From assembly GCA_035502995.1 (NCBI GenBank), contig DATJTW010000109.1:62001-126000 (forward strand): a stretch of DNA of 64,000 nt, given 5' to 3'. Under the pieces are notes generated by a model, which was given only the letters and a program-made list of their open reading frames with translations, searched no databases and was not told the DNA's origin. Position 1 is the stretch's first letter. Every line of letters starts with the position of its first letter. Both the position numbers and the translations under genes were made by a program. Positions 56,613 to 64,000 of the stretch are shown here, piece after piece. Source of the DNA: CADEED01 sp035502995. Lineage in GTDB: Bacteria > Pseudomonadota > Gammaproteobacteria > Steroidobacterales > Steroidobacteraceae.

Positions 56613-58100
56613 ATGTCTTCGCGCGTTCTCACGAGAGTGTTGTTGCTCGCCGCGCTCGTCGCCGCGCCGCTGCACGCGCGCGACGTGGACCTCGGCACGC
56701 TGCGCGCGTGGGAGCTGCCCGGCTACACGCTGATCGCGCTCGACGGCGACGATCCGACGCGCATCGCCCGCCGGATCGCCGACACCGAGCGCGTGCTCGG
56801 CAAGCTGCTCGCGCGCCAGGTGAAGCCGACCACCACGCCGATGACGGTGTGGCTCGCGCCGGAAGACCTGTGGAACCGCTATCTCGCGCCCGGGCCGGCG
56901 ATCGCCGGCGAATACGTGCCGCGCCGCTTCTCGAACTACCTGATCCTCAACGGCGACCTGGCGCCGTCGCTGATGGGCCGCGGCCTTCAGCACGAGTGCA
57001 CGCACTGGTTCCTGAACACGCAGGTCGGCGGCATCTTCCCGCTGTGGTTCGACGAGGGCATGGCGGAGCTGCTCGGCCGCTCGCGCATCCGCAAGCGCCA
57101 GGTGACGTTCGACGTGCCGCCCGCGCCGCCGGCCGGCGGCTGGGTCGAGATGGCGCGGCTGTTCGAGCTCGACAAGCGCTCGCCGGAATACCTCGAGCCG
57201 CCGAACAGCGAGATGGTGCATCTCGAGTCCTGGGCGCTGGTGCATCGCGGGCTCATCGCCGACACGACGTTCGGCGACCGGATCTTCGCCTATCTATCCG
57301 CGATCAACCGGCTGGTCCCGACCGAGGATGCGATGCCGAAGAGTTTCGGCACGTCGTACGCCGAGCTCGACACGCTGATGCGCAGCTACCTCGTGCAGCC
57401 GCGCATGACGCTGGCCACGCTGCCGCTCGACGAGCCGGCGCCGACGCGCCTGCCCGCCGGCCGCCTGCTCGGCGATGCCGAGGCACTGGCGACGTTCGCC
57501 CGCGTGGCGCTCGACACGGGATTCCGTCCCGAGTATGCGCACGAGCTGGTGGATGCGGCCGCCGCGGCCGCTCCCGGCGCGCGCGCCGTCGCGGCGCTGA
57601 AGCTGCGGCTCGCCGTCCGCAACCGCGATGACGCCGAGGCGTTGCGGCTCGGCGCCGAGCTGCCCGCCACGCCCGACGCGGCCGCGGCACGCGACATCGG
57701 CCTCGCGCTGTTCGAGCGCGTCAACGAACCCGAGCGTGCGTTGCCCGACGCGACGCGCGAACGCTTCGAGACGCTGGCGTTCGCGGCGCTCGAGCGCGCG
57801 CTGGACGCGGATCCGGGCGATCCGCCGGCGGCGTGGGGTTACGCGATGCTCGCGACGCGCCGGCAGAGTCACGTCGCGCAGGCGCTGGACCGGCTCGCGG
57901 CCGCGCGGCAACGCATGCCCGGACATCCGGACCTCTCCGAAGCCACGGCGCGCGCGCTCGAAGCCACGGGCAAGGAAGACGCGATGATGCCGTTCCTCGT
58001 CGACGCGCTGCGGAACACCAGTTCGTCCGAGCAGCGCGCGTGGGCGGCGCGCAGGATCCGCGAATTGCGTTTGAAGCAGCGCGAGCAGGCGCCGCAGTAG
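56613..58100 (+). CDS. Exported gluzincin-like metallopeptidase with helical repeats
   Basis: 495 aa. Signal peptide ~1-22 ('LHARDV'). An N-terminal peptidase-MA/DUF1570-like domain (~25-240) has the zinc motif HExxH in 'LQHECTHWFLN' and the downstream Glu in 'WFDEGMAELLG', typical of gluzincins. The C-terminal half (~290-490) is helical with TPR-like repeats ('ERALDADPGDPPAAWGYAML', 'LDRLAAARQRMPGHPDLSEA'). Probably a periplasmic peptidase that docks its substrate through the repeats. GGAGGGAC is the Shine-Dalgarno. Confidence 0.85.
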   Translation: MSSRVLTRVLLLAALVAAPLHARDVDLGTLRAWELPGYTLIALDGDDPTRIARRIADTERVLGKLLARQVKPTTTPMTVWLAPEDLWNRYLAPGPAIAGEYVPRRFSNYLILNGDLAPSLMGRGLQHECTHWFLNTQVGGIFPLWFDEGMAELLGRSRIRKRQVTFDVPPAPPAGGWVEMARLFELDKRSPEYLEPPNSEMVHLESWALVHRGLIADTTFGDRIFAYLSAINRLVPTEDAMPKSFGTSYAELDTLMRSYLVQPRMTLATLPLDEPAPTRLPAGRLLGDAEALATFARVALDTGFRPEYAHELVDAAAAAAPGARAVAALKLRLAVRNRDDAEALRLGAELPATPDAAAARDIGLALFERVNEPERALPDATRERFETLAFAALERALDADPGDPPAAWGYAMLATRRQSHVAQALDRLAAARQRMPGHPDLSEATARALEATGKEDAMMPFLVDALRNTSSSEQRAWAARRIRELRLKQREQAPQ

Positions 58101-58114
58101 ATCGGCCGGCCCTG

Positions 58115-58699
58115 CTACTTCTTGCCGAGCAACTGCTCGAGCACGGCCGCGCGGTCCGTGGCGCCGGTGACGCCCTGGCGTTCCGCCGCCTCACCCTGGC
58201 GTTTGCCCGAGCCGCGCTGGTTGTACGGATCGAATCCGCCGCCCTTGTCGCGGCCGGATTTCTCGAGCGAGAGACCGGGCACCTTCGCCGTCTCCTCGAT
58301 CTTGAGCTCGCCGACCTCGAGCTTCTTCAGCGCGCTGGTGGCGGACAACGTGTGGAATTCGCCGGTGGCCACGGCCCAGTCCCAGACAGCCATGCCACGC
58401 TCGTCGTGCCGAACGCGGCCGGACGGACGCTCGCCGGAACCGGTGTCGTCGAGCTGGCGCGAAGCGGGCGGCGGCGGCGCGGCGACACGCTTCGACGGCG
58501 GCGCCTGGACGGGCGCATCGGGGTCGAGGCCGGTCTGCAGTCGATGCTGCTCCATCAGCTCCGCCTCGCGGCGGCGCAGGCGGATCGACTTCAACCGCAT
58601 CGTCGTGCTCTCGATGTCGAAGTCGAGCGAATCCGCGGGCGGCGGCGCCCCCTCGGAGCGCCCGCTTTCGAAAACCGGTGGTTTGCGATGGGCTGGCAT
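58115..58699 (-). CDS. Hypothetical cytoplasmic protein
   Basis: 194 aa, charged and Pro/Ala-rich with predicted disorder at both ends. The middle 'AVWDWAVATGEFHTLSATSALKKLEVGELKIEE' area is the only compact-looking part. The Gly/Arg/Lys-rich C-terminal third suggests a regulatory or nucleic-acid-associated protein, but no family is recognised. It converges on the metallopeptidase gene with 14 nt between stops. A Met six codons upstream is an alternative start. Confidence 0.65.
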   Translation of the reverse strand: MPAHRKPPVFESGRSEGAPPPADSLDFDIESTTMRLKSIRLRRREAELMEQHRLQTGLDPDAPVQAPPSKRVAAPPPPASRQLDDTGSGERPSGRVRHDERGMAVWDWAVATGEFHTLSATSALKKLEVGELKIEETAKVPGLSLEKSGRDKGGGFDPYNQRGSGKRQGEAAERQGVTGATDRAAVLEQLLGKK

Positions 58700-58826
58700 G
58701 TTCGTACAGACAATCAACGGCCGCTTTCGATCCCGATTTAACCGGAAAGGGTGATCGGGTTCACGTTTCGGTGCTCGCGGACAGCCCGGGCCCGCCGGGC
58801 CGCAGGTTCGCGTCGAGTGCCGCGCG

Positions 58827-59255
58827 TCACCGCTCGGCGGCGCGATCGGCGCGGGTGACCCGCCAGTCGTCGCCGTCGCGACGCAGCTCCACGTCGAGGA
58901 CCACGGAGTCGCCGACGTTGAAGCGGTCGAGGTCGAGTCCGCGCACCGTCACGCGGGCGCGCGCGAGTCCCGGTACCGGGAACTCGAGCGTGTCGATGCT
59001 CGTCACCAGCTCGAGCTGCGGATGCGCGGCAAAGAACACGCGCAGGAATCCGCGCAGCGAGTCGCGCGAATTGCCCTGCGCGTCGGCGTAGCCGGCGTCG
59101 ACGAGATCGAGCACGTCGCCGACGTCGCGCGACTCCGCGGCTTTTTCCGCGTCGTCGATCAGTGCGCGCACACGCGCGTCGTCGCTCGACGGCGACGAGC
59201 ACGCGACGAGCGAGCCCATCGCACACGACAGAATGAGTGCTGTCCAAAATTTCAT
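58827..59255 (-). CDS. Putative lipoprotein with NTF2-like domain
   Basis: 142 aa. Lipobox 'GSLVACSS' (Cys ~19). The rest resembles the small alpha+beta cone of NTF2-like proteins: N-terminal helices ('RVRALIDDAEKAAESRD', 'VLDLVDAGYADAQGNSR') then antiparallel strands ('LARARVTVRGLDLDRF', 'SVVLDVELRRDGDDWRVTRA'). Function unknown; it may bind a small ligand in the periplasm. AGGAA serves as Shine-Dalgarno. Confidence 0.78.
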   Translation of the reverse strand: MKFWTALILSCAMGSLVACSSPSSDDARVRALIDDAEKAAESRDVGDVLDLVDAGYADAQGNSRDSLRGFLRVFFAAHPQLELVTSIDTLEFPVPGLARARVTVRGLDLDRFNVGDSVVLDVELRRDGDDWRVTRADRAAER

Positions 59256-59375
59256 GGTCGTTCCTATTGCAGTCGAAGTCCGTTGGCCCTATCGTTCGCG
59301 CGCGTTGCGGGGTTGGGAACCGGTCGTGACGTCCAGAAATGGTGCTCCGGACCCAGTTGGAGGTGGACAACTGAA

Positions 59376-59756
59376 ATGAAGAAACTCGCGCGGTCGGTCG
59401 ATACCGAACCTGGACCCCGTCTTCATACCGTCAATCAGTATCTCGAGAAGAATTTCCCCGATTTCTTCGCCGAAGCCCGTTTCCAGGTCGGAAACGATGA
59501 TTACTTCCTCTACGCCCGCTTCGGCAAGTACCTCGCCAGCTCGATCGAGCACCGGCGATTCAAGAGCGACAAGATCTCCCGCGGTTTCACCGTGCTGAAC
59601 AAGCTCGCCCGTAAGGCCGAGCGTGATCCCCAGGTGCGCCACATCCTCGTGAGCGGCCCGCTGGAGGAGATCGTCGACGAACCCAAGGCCCGCGCGATCG
59701 CGCACAAGCGGCTCTCGCCTGTCGCCCGCGGCTACCTGGACGGCCTCTGCGAGTAA
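59376..59756 (+). CDS. Hypothetical cytoplasmic protein
   Basis: 126 aa, basic, no signal or membrane segment. Short motifs ('NQYLEKNFPDFFAEARFQVG', 'LYARFGKYLASSIEHRRF', 'KARAIAHKRLSPVARGYLDG') suggest a compact alpha/beta fold; no family recognised. The ATG is preceded by the good Shine-Dalgarno TTGGAGGTGG. It is less GC-rich at its 5' end than its neighbours. Confidence 0.72.
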   Translation: MKKLARSVDTEPGPRLHTVNQYLEKNFPDFFAEARFQVGNDDYFLYARFGKYLASSIEHRRFKSDKISRGFTVLNKLARKAERDPQVRHILVSGPLEEIVDEPKARAIAHKRLSPVARGYLDGLCE

Positions 59757-59800
59757 TGGGTTGGAGTGTGCTTTACCCGCACACGCCGCCAGTGATAGCC

Positions 59801-59830
59801 ATCCCCGTTTCCTAGCAAACGGGGACAGTC
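59801..59830 (+). repeat. GGGGACAGTC repeat, degenerate copy 4
   Basis: ATCCCCGTTTCCTAGCAAAC followed by GGGGACAGTC. The first ~10 nt of the unit are lost or changed, so it no longer holds the palindromic 13-mer. Confidence 0.75.
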
Positions 59831-59849
59831 ACCATTCCGGTCTAGTGAT

Positions 59850-59871
59850 GCCTCGCCCCGCCTGGCGAGGC
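59850..59871 (+). terminator. Probable intrinsic terminator
   Basis: GCCTCGCC / GGCGAGGC 8-bp stem with a 6-nt loop, followed by TCTCCCATTCTTTT. It serves the gene at 59376. Confidence 0.65.
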
Positions 59872-59997
59872 TCTCCCATTCTTTTCCTCAGGCACGACGA
59901 GCCGAGACCGCGGCGTCACTGACGCCATCGCGGCGCCCCGAATTCCGGTGCGAAGTCTTCGACCCCCAGCACAGCTATCCCGTTGGAGGGTACGAAC

Positions 59998-60969
59998 ATG
60001 TGTGTCGACGACCGCAGACGCAGACTTCTCGCCGGCCTGGCGCTCTCGCCACTGCTGATTTCAGGCTGCAGTGCCGAAAGCGACGAACCACGTCCAACGC
60101 CGCCACCTCCCACGCCATCCCGCGTCGCGATCGGCGCCGGCTGTTACCAGCCGAGCTATGCCGGCGCGCAGGCCGGCAACTTCGGCTGCGGCCTGCTCCC
60201 GGCGTTCGGCAATCCGCTGATCGACGGCCCGTGGCAGCAGGAAATCCAGATCCAGGCGCAGTTCTACGCCGGCGTCGCGGCGCAGGTCTTCGTGATGGAC
60301 GAATGCTCGCCGGCCAACATGAATGCGCTCGCGTCGCCCGACGGGTACATCCTCATGGGCCGCTACATGGCGAACGACATCCTCCAGCGCACCGGCACCA
60401 ACCTGCCGATCGCCGGCGTGCTCGCGCACGAATGGGCGCATCGCGCGCAATTCACCTTTGGCTGGATGGTCCAGACGGAGCCGACCGTGCGGCGCACCGA
60501 GCTCGAGGCCGACATGTGGTCGGGGCTCTACATGGGGCTGGTGAAGTCGTGGACGGGACCGCTGATGCAGTCGTACTTCCAGACGCTGTTCAACATCGGC
60601 GACTTCAACTTCAACAACCCCGGCCATCACGGCACGCCGAACCAGCGCTACGCCGCCGGCGCGACCGGCATCACGCTGGCGTTCCAGCTGATGCAGACCG
60701 GAACGCGACTGGGATACGAACAGATCCACGCGTTGTTCCTCAACGAGGTGACGCGCATCACGACGACGATCCAGAAGATGGGCGAACCCGAGCTCGAACG
60801 GCTGCTGGACGCCCGGACCGACGCGCTGGATGCCGACACGCAACGGATCGCGCGGCGCCTGGATACGGCGTGGATCCGCGGCATCGCGCTCGGCAAGCGG
60901 TCGCTGGACGAGCTGACGGTGATGCCCGACCTGCCGTCGTGGGAGCGCATGAATCTCGCGCCTTACTAG
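59998..60969 (+). CDS. Putative lipoprotein zinc metalloprotease (HExxH)
   Basis: 323 aa. The ATG at 59998 is preceded by TTGGAGGG at the right distance. An Arg-rich n-region and lipobox 'LLISGCSA' (Cys ~25) mark a lipoprotein; the Arg-rich start before the signal also resembles a Tat-type 'RRRLL'. The catalytic domain has HEWAH ('VLAHEWAHRAQF') and the third ligand in 'RTELEADMWSGLYMG', like predicted metalloproteases of the YpfJ/DUF2342-like kind. Sugar or protein substrate unknown. Confidence 0.82.
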   Translation: MCVDDRRRRLLAGLALSPLLISGCSAESDEPRPTPPPPTPSRVAIGAGCYQPSYAGAQAGNFGCGLLPAFGNPLIDGPWQQEIQIQAQFYAGVAAQVFVMDECSPANMNALASPDGYILMGRYMANDILQRTGTNLPIAGVLAHEWAHRAQFTFGWMVQTEPTVRRTELEADMWSGLYMGLVKSWTGPLMQSYFQTLFNIGDFNFNNPGHHGTPNQRYAAGATGITLAFQLMQTGTRLGYEQIHALFLNEVTRITTTIQKMGEPELERLLDARTDALDADTQRIARRLDTAWIRGIALGKRSLDELTVMPDLPSWERMNLAPY

Positions 60970-60996
60970 ACGACGCTGCGTGTCGCGGAACCGGGT

Positions 60997-61002
60997 TAGC
61001 AT
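60997..61002 (+). promoter_or_regulatory. Candidate -10 box (TAGCAT), leaderless start
   Basis: TAGCAT-N7-ATG for the DUF924 gene. Confidence 0.45.
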
Positions 61003-61009
61003 CGCGACG

Positions 61010-61627
61010 ATGCACGGTCCCAACGACGTTCTCGATTTCTGGTTCGGCCGCGGGCCGATGGACGCGGCACGCCTCGCCGAGCGCAACACGTTCTGGTTCG
61101 GCGGCGATGGCGCGGCAGCCGCCGCGCGGCGCGACGCCGAGATCAAGGACAAGCTCGAGCCCCTGCTCGAACGCGCCGCGCGCGGCGAGTTCGCGACGTG
61201 GGCGAACAGCCCGAAGCGCCGGCTCGCATTGATCCTGCTGTTCGACCAGGTGCCGCGGAATGCGTACCGCGGCACCGCGGCGCAGTTCGCGTTCGATCGC
61301 GAGGCGCTGGCGTTGTCGGTGGAGGGGCTGCAGTTGGGCGCCGACGCGGCGCTCGAGCCCTGGGAGCGACTCTTCTTTTATCTGCCGCTGGAGCATGCGG
61401 AGTCGATGGAAGCGCAGGACGCGGCCTTGTCGGCGTTCACGCGGCTGGCGGCCGAGGCAGATGCCGAGCATCGCGGGTTCTGCGAGGGGCTGATCCACTA
61501 TGCGAAGAAGCACCGCGACCTGATCGCGCTGTTCGGCCGGTTTCCGCATCGGAACCAGGTGCTGGGACGGGAGGACACGCCGGAGGAGCGCGCGTGGCTG
61601 GCGGAGCATCCGAACTACTTCGGCTGA
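61010..61627 (+). CDS. DUF924-family protein
   Basis: 205 aa, all-helical, cytoplasmic. Diagnostic sequence is clear: 'VLDFWFGRGPMD', 'ALILLFDQVPRNAYRGTAAQFAFD', 'RLFFYLPLEHAESMEAQ' and 'HRDLIALFGRFPHRNQVLGRE'. The family has a TPR-like fold; no biochemical role is established. It follows the metalloprotease gene by 40 nt but carries its own -10-like box. Confidence 0.92.
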   Translation: MHGPNDVLDFWFGRGPMDAARLAERNTFWFGGDGAAAAARRDAEIKDKLEPLLERAARGEFATWANSPKRRLALILLFDQVPRNAYRGTAAQFAFDREALALSVEGLQLGADAALEPWERLFFYLPLEHAESMEAQDAALSAFTRLAAEADAEHRGFCEGLIHYAKKHRDLIALFGRFPHRNQVLGREDTPEERAWLAEHPNYFG

Positions 61628-61704
61628 CTTCGTCTCAGTACACCGGATAGAGAAGGGCCACATGCGCCCTCGAACGCATTGCCGGCGGATTCCGGGTTGC
61701 CGAT

Positions 61705-61744
61705 GACTGTCCCCTTTTGCTGGGAAACGGGGACTGTCCCCATT
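61705..61744 (-). repeat. 40-nt GGGGACAGTCCCC repeat, copy 5
   Basis: Intact inverse copy of the unit at 8031 (linker CCAGC). On the minus strand its start completes the TAA stop codon of the cation transporter gene (61743-61745). Confidence 0.9.
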
Positions 61745-62654
61745 AGTCCGCGACGTCGGGCTCCACGAAGATCCACGCCACCTCGGGAAACTTCGTCTTC
61801 AGCCGCACTTCGAGCGCGTTCAGCGCGGCCACCGCCGCCTCCAGCGTCATCCCCGCGCGCATCTTCACCTTCAGCGCCAGCATCACATCCGGCCCCATCT
61901 GCAGCGTGATCGCGTTCAGCAGCGCTTCGATGTCCGGATCCGACGCTACCTCCGCACGCAGCGCCTCCTGCAGATCGTCTTCCGCCGACCGACCGACGAT
62001 CAGCCCCTTGATGCGGATGGCCACGAAGATGGAGACGCACACCAGCACCACGCCGATCGTGATCGAGCCGATCGCGTCGAACACCATGTTCCCGGTCAGC
62101 GTCGCCAGCCCGACGAACACGAACGCCAGCGCCAGGCCGACCAGCGCCGCGACGTCCTCGCCCAGCACCACCACCAGCTCCGCGTTGCGCGTGTTCCGCA
62201 GCCAGTAGCCCAGCGACCGCTCGCCGCGCAGCTTCGTGATCTCGCGCAGGCAGCCCATGAGCGAGCCGAACTCCAGAGCGATCGACACGCCGAGCACCGC
62301 CAGCGCGATCCACGGCTTGTTCAGCGTCGCGTCGTGCGCGTCGAGCTTGTGCCAGCCCTCGTAGATGGAGAACAAACCACCCATCGAGAACAGCAGCAGC
62401 GCGACGACGAAGCTCCAGAAGTACGTGACCTTCCCGTATCCCAGCGGATGCTTCGCGTCCGGCGGCTTCTGCGATTGCCGCAGCCCCACCCACAGCAACA
62501 CCTGGTTGCCGCAGTCCGCGAACGAGTGGATGGACTCCGCCAGCATGCTGCCGGAGTGCGTGTACAGCGCCGCGCCCAGCTTCGCCAACGCGATGCCGAG
62601 ATTCGCGCAGAACGCGTAAAGGATCGCCTTCGCGGACGAGCCGTGATCGGACAT
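61743..62654 (-). CDS. Cation diffusion facilitator (CDF) transporter
   Basis: 303 aa with six membrane segments. Metal-site residues typical of the family: 'ESIHSFADCGNQ' (His/Asp in helix 2) and 'EDVAALVGLALAF' (helix 5), plus 'KHPLGYGKVTYFW' in loop 2-3. The C-terminal ~80 residues form a cytoplasmic dimerisation domain. It exports a divalent metal such as Zn, Mn, Fe or Co against protons. The stop codon is supplied by the repeat at 61705-61744. It starts 8 nt after the M16 stop, so it is in one operon with it. Confidence 0.9.
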   Translation of the reverse strand: MSDHGSSAKAILYAFCANLGIALAKLGAALYTHSGSMLAESIHSFADCGNQVLLWVGLRQSQKPPDAKHPLGYGKVTYFWSFVVALLLFSMGGLFSIYEGWHKLDAHDATLNKPWIALAVLGVSIALEFGSLMGCLREITKLRGERSLGYWLRNTRNAELVVVLGEDVAALVGLALAFVFVGLATLTGNMVFDAIGSITIGVVLVCVSIFVAIRIKGLIVGRSAEDDLQEALRAEVASDPDIEALLNAITLQMGPDVMLALKVKMRAGMTLEAAVAALNALEVRLKTKFPEVAWIFVEPDVAD

Positions 62655-62662
62655 GCGCGTGC

Positions 62663-64000
62663 CTACTTCGTCGCTGCGCCCGGACCGAAGTCCGGATCGG
62701 AGAGCTTCATCTCCGTGACCGTGCCGTACTTCGCCGCGACCTCGCGGATCTTCGCCGCGTCGCCGATCAACACGATGACGAGATCGGTCGGGCGCGGGAA
62801 GGCATCCGCGGTGACCGCCGACGTCTCGGAGAGGTCCACCTTCTGCAACGCCGGGAAGTAACCCTCGATGTAGTCCTTGCCGAGTCCGTAGAACTCGAGG
62901 TCGGACAACGCGGCCGCCCAGTGCGCCGCGGTCTCGAGCTGCAGCGGGTACTGGCCGAGCACGTACGACCGTGCGGACTCGAGCATCTCCGGCGCCAGCG
63001 CGCCGTGCTTGAGGTCGTCGAGCGTCTTCAGCGCGAGATCCAGCGCCTGGCCCGTCGTGTCCGTCTGCGTGAACGAACGGATGGCAAACTCGCCGGGCAC
63101 CGTCGCGCGCGTGAAGCGCGACGACGCGCCGTACGTGAGGCCGGACTTGATGCGCAGCTCCGTGTTCAGGATCGACGTGAAGCGGCCGCCGTACAGCGTG
63201 TTCACCAGGTCGAGCGCGGGCCGTCCGTTGTAGCGGCGATCCACGCCGACGTTGCCGAACCAGAAGTACGTCTGCACCGAGCCCGGCGCGTCGATCAGCA
63301 CCACGCGCCGGCCGGAGACCCGTGCGGGCGCGCCGAGCGTCGGCGCCGCCGACTTCGCCTTCGCCCAGCCGCCGAACGCCGTGGTCAACGCCTGCTTCAT
63401 CCACTTCGCGTCGAGGTCGCCGGCGAACACCAGCGTCGTGCGGTCCGCGCCGAAGTTCGCCGCGTGGTACGCGACGACGTCGGACTGCGTGATGCCGGCG
63501 AGCGAGCGTTCGCTGCCGCCCTGCGGCCGGCCGTACGGATGCGTACCGAACAGCGCCGCGCGCCCGTAGATGCCGATGATCTGCGACGGGTCCGAGTCCT
63601 TCGCCGACTTGATGAACTCGATCTCGCGGTCGCGGTAGTTCGAGAACTCGTCCGCGTCGAGACGCGGCCGCATCAGCGCGTCGGCCAGCAGCTCGATCAT
63701 CAGCGCGCGGTCGCGCGCCAGGAACTGGCCGCTGACGTTGATCGCCTCGGCACCGGCCGCGGCACTGAAGCTGCCGCCCACGCCCTCGACGGCATCCGCG
63801 AACTCATACGCGTTGCGCTTGCCCGCACCGCGATCGAGCAGGCCCGCGACCAGCGAACCCACGCCGTTCTTGCCGGCCGGATCCGCCAGCGCGCCGCCAC
63901 GCACGAAACCGGCGAACGCGATCAGCGGCACGTCCTTGTTAGGCACCAGCACGATGGTGAGGCCGTTCGGCAGCACGAAGCGCGTGTTGGCCGGGACCTT
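62663..64000 (-). CDS. M16-family peptidase subunit, zinc site degenerate (5' end outside window)
   Basis: The frame runs off the right edge; the GTG at 63976 is inside the domain, so the true start is upstream. 446 residues are present and cover both M16 domains ('FVLPNGLTIVLVPNKDVPLIAF', 'GRPALDLVNTLYGGRFTSILN', 'RIKSGLTYGASSRFTR'). Where active subunits have HxxEH this one reads 'VGSLVAGLLDRGAG', so the zinc-binding motif is missing. In known heterodimeric pairs such a chain is the non-catalytic partner; a catalytic one probably lies just upstream. Envelope location is likely. Confidence 0.88.
   Translation of the reverse strand, partial: KVPANTRFVLPNGLTIVLVPNKDVPLIAFAGFVRGGALADPAGKNGVGSLVAGLLDRGAGKRNAYEFADAVEGVGGSFSAAAGAEAINVSGQFLARDRALMIELLADALMRPRLDADEFSNYRDREIEFIKSAKDSDPSQIIGIYGRAALFGTHPYGRPQGGSERSLAGITQSDVVAYHAANFGADRTTLVFAGDLDAKWMKQALTTAFGGWAKAKSAAPTLGAPARVSGRRVVLIDAPGSVQTYFWFGNVGVDRRYNGRPALDLVNTLYGGRFTSILNTELRIKSGLTYGASSRFTRATVPGEFAIRSFTQTDTTGQALDLALKTLDDLKHGALAPEMLESARSYVLGQYPLQLETAAHWAAALSDLEFYGLGKDYIEGYFPALQKVDLSETSAVTADAFPRPTDLVIVLIGDAAKIREVAAKYGTVTEMKLSDPDFGPGAATK

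Noticed and set aside
61615..61745. Frames translating the repeat as 'GTVPVSQQKGTV'
   Set aside because: The 40-nt repeat gives this peptide wherever it is read; it also appears at 41640. Not coding.

Overview
This is high-GC bacterial DNA carrying Gram-negative hallmarks: a TonB-dependent receptor, lipoproteins with lipoboxes, a DUF481 outer-membrane protein, and a gltB-gltD pair. Exosortase/PEP-CTERM genes, an AgcS symporter, GH5 mannanase and PL1 pectate lyase suggest a free-living (soil or plant-associated) proteobacterium, probably gammaproteobacterial. The family-level placement is my inference. I saw no tRNA, rRNA, CRISPR array, transposase or prophage. About 57 protein genes are supported; both edge genes are cut (a sensor kinase on the left, an M16 peptidase on the right).

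Layout. 1-8 kb: a sensor kinase, an orphan terminator, two small envelope proteins, then a tightly overlapping three-gene cassette: a multi-membrane VIT-domain protein ending in a PEP-CTERM tail, an exosortase and an EpsI-like protein. An esterase and a rhomboid protease follow. 8.0-8.5 kb is a giant imperfect palindrome between convergent genes. 8.5-17 kb: a 2OG-oxygenase-like gene, a beta-propeller protein, a hybrid kinase, a GH5 mannanase, a vWA protein and a membrane protein preceded by a terminator. 17-26.5 kb: two paralogous TonB_C-like proteins, a 50-aa Cys-rich protein, an AraC regulator, a PD40 propeller protein divergent from a TonB receptor, a hydrolase and an MFS transporter. 26.5-41.5 kb: small secreted proteins, an NYN-domain protein, pectate lyase, a MazG-like enzyme, a 1,369-aa DUF3857/transglutaminase/TPR protein, AgcS plus a YjdF-like protein, and an AAA+ ATPase. 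41.5-46.4 kb: a DUF11 surface protein behind an ECF sigma/RskA pair. 46.4-64 kb: MFS, a C13 peptidase, gltDB, an EamA exporter, two HExxH proteins, DUF924, a CDF transporter and M16.

Three signals stand out. (1) The VIT/PEP-CTERM + exosortase + EpsI-like cassette looks like a self-contained one-substrate surface-processing system. (2) At least 15 genes have a TANNNT box ending only 6-8 nt before the start codon and no obvious Shine-Dalgarno, while other genes have clear Shine-Dalgarno sites. This points to widespread leaderless transcription. (3) A 40-nt repeat (five copies, two of them forming the arms of the palindrome) supplies the TAA stop codon of three unrelated genes.
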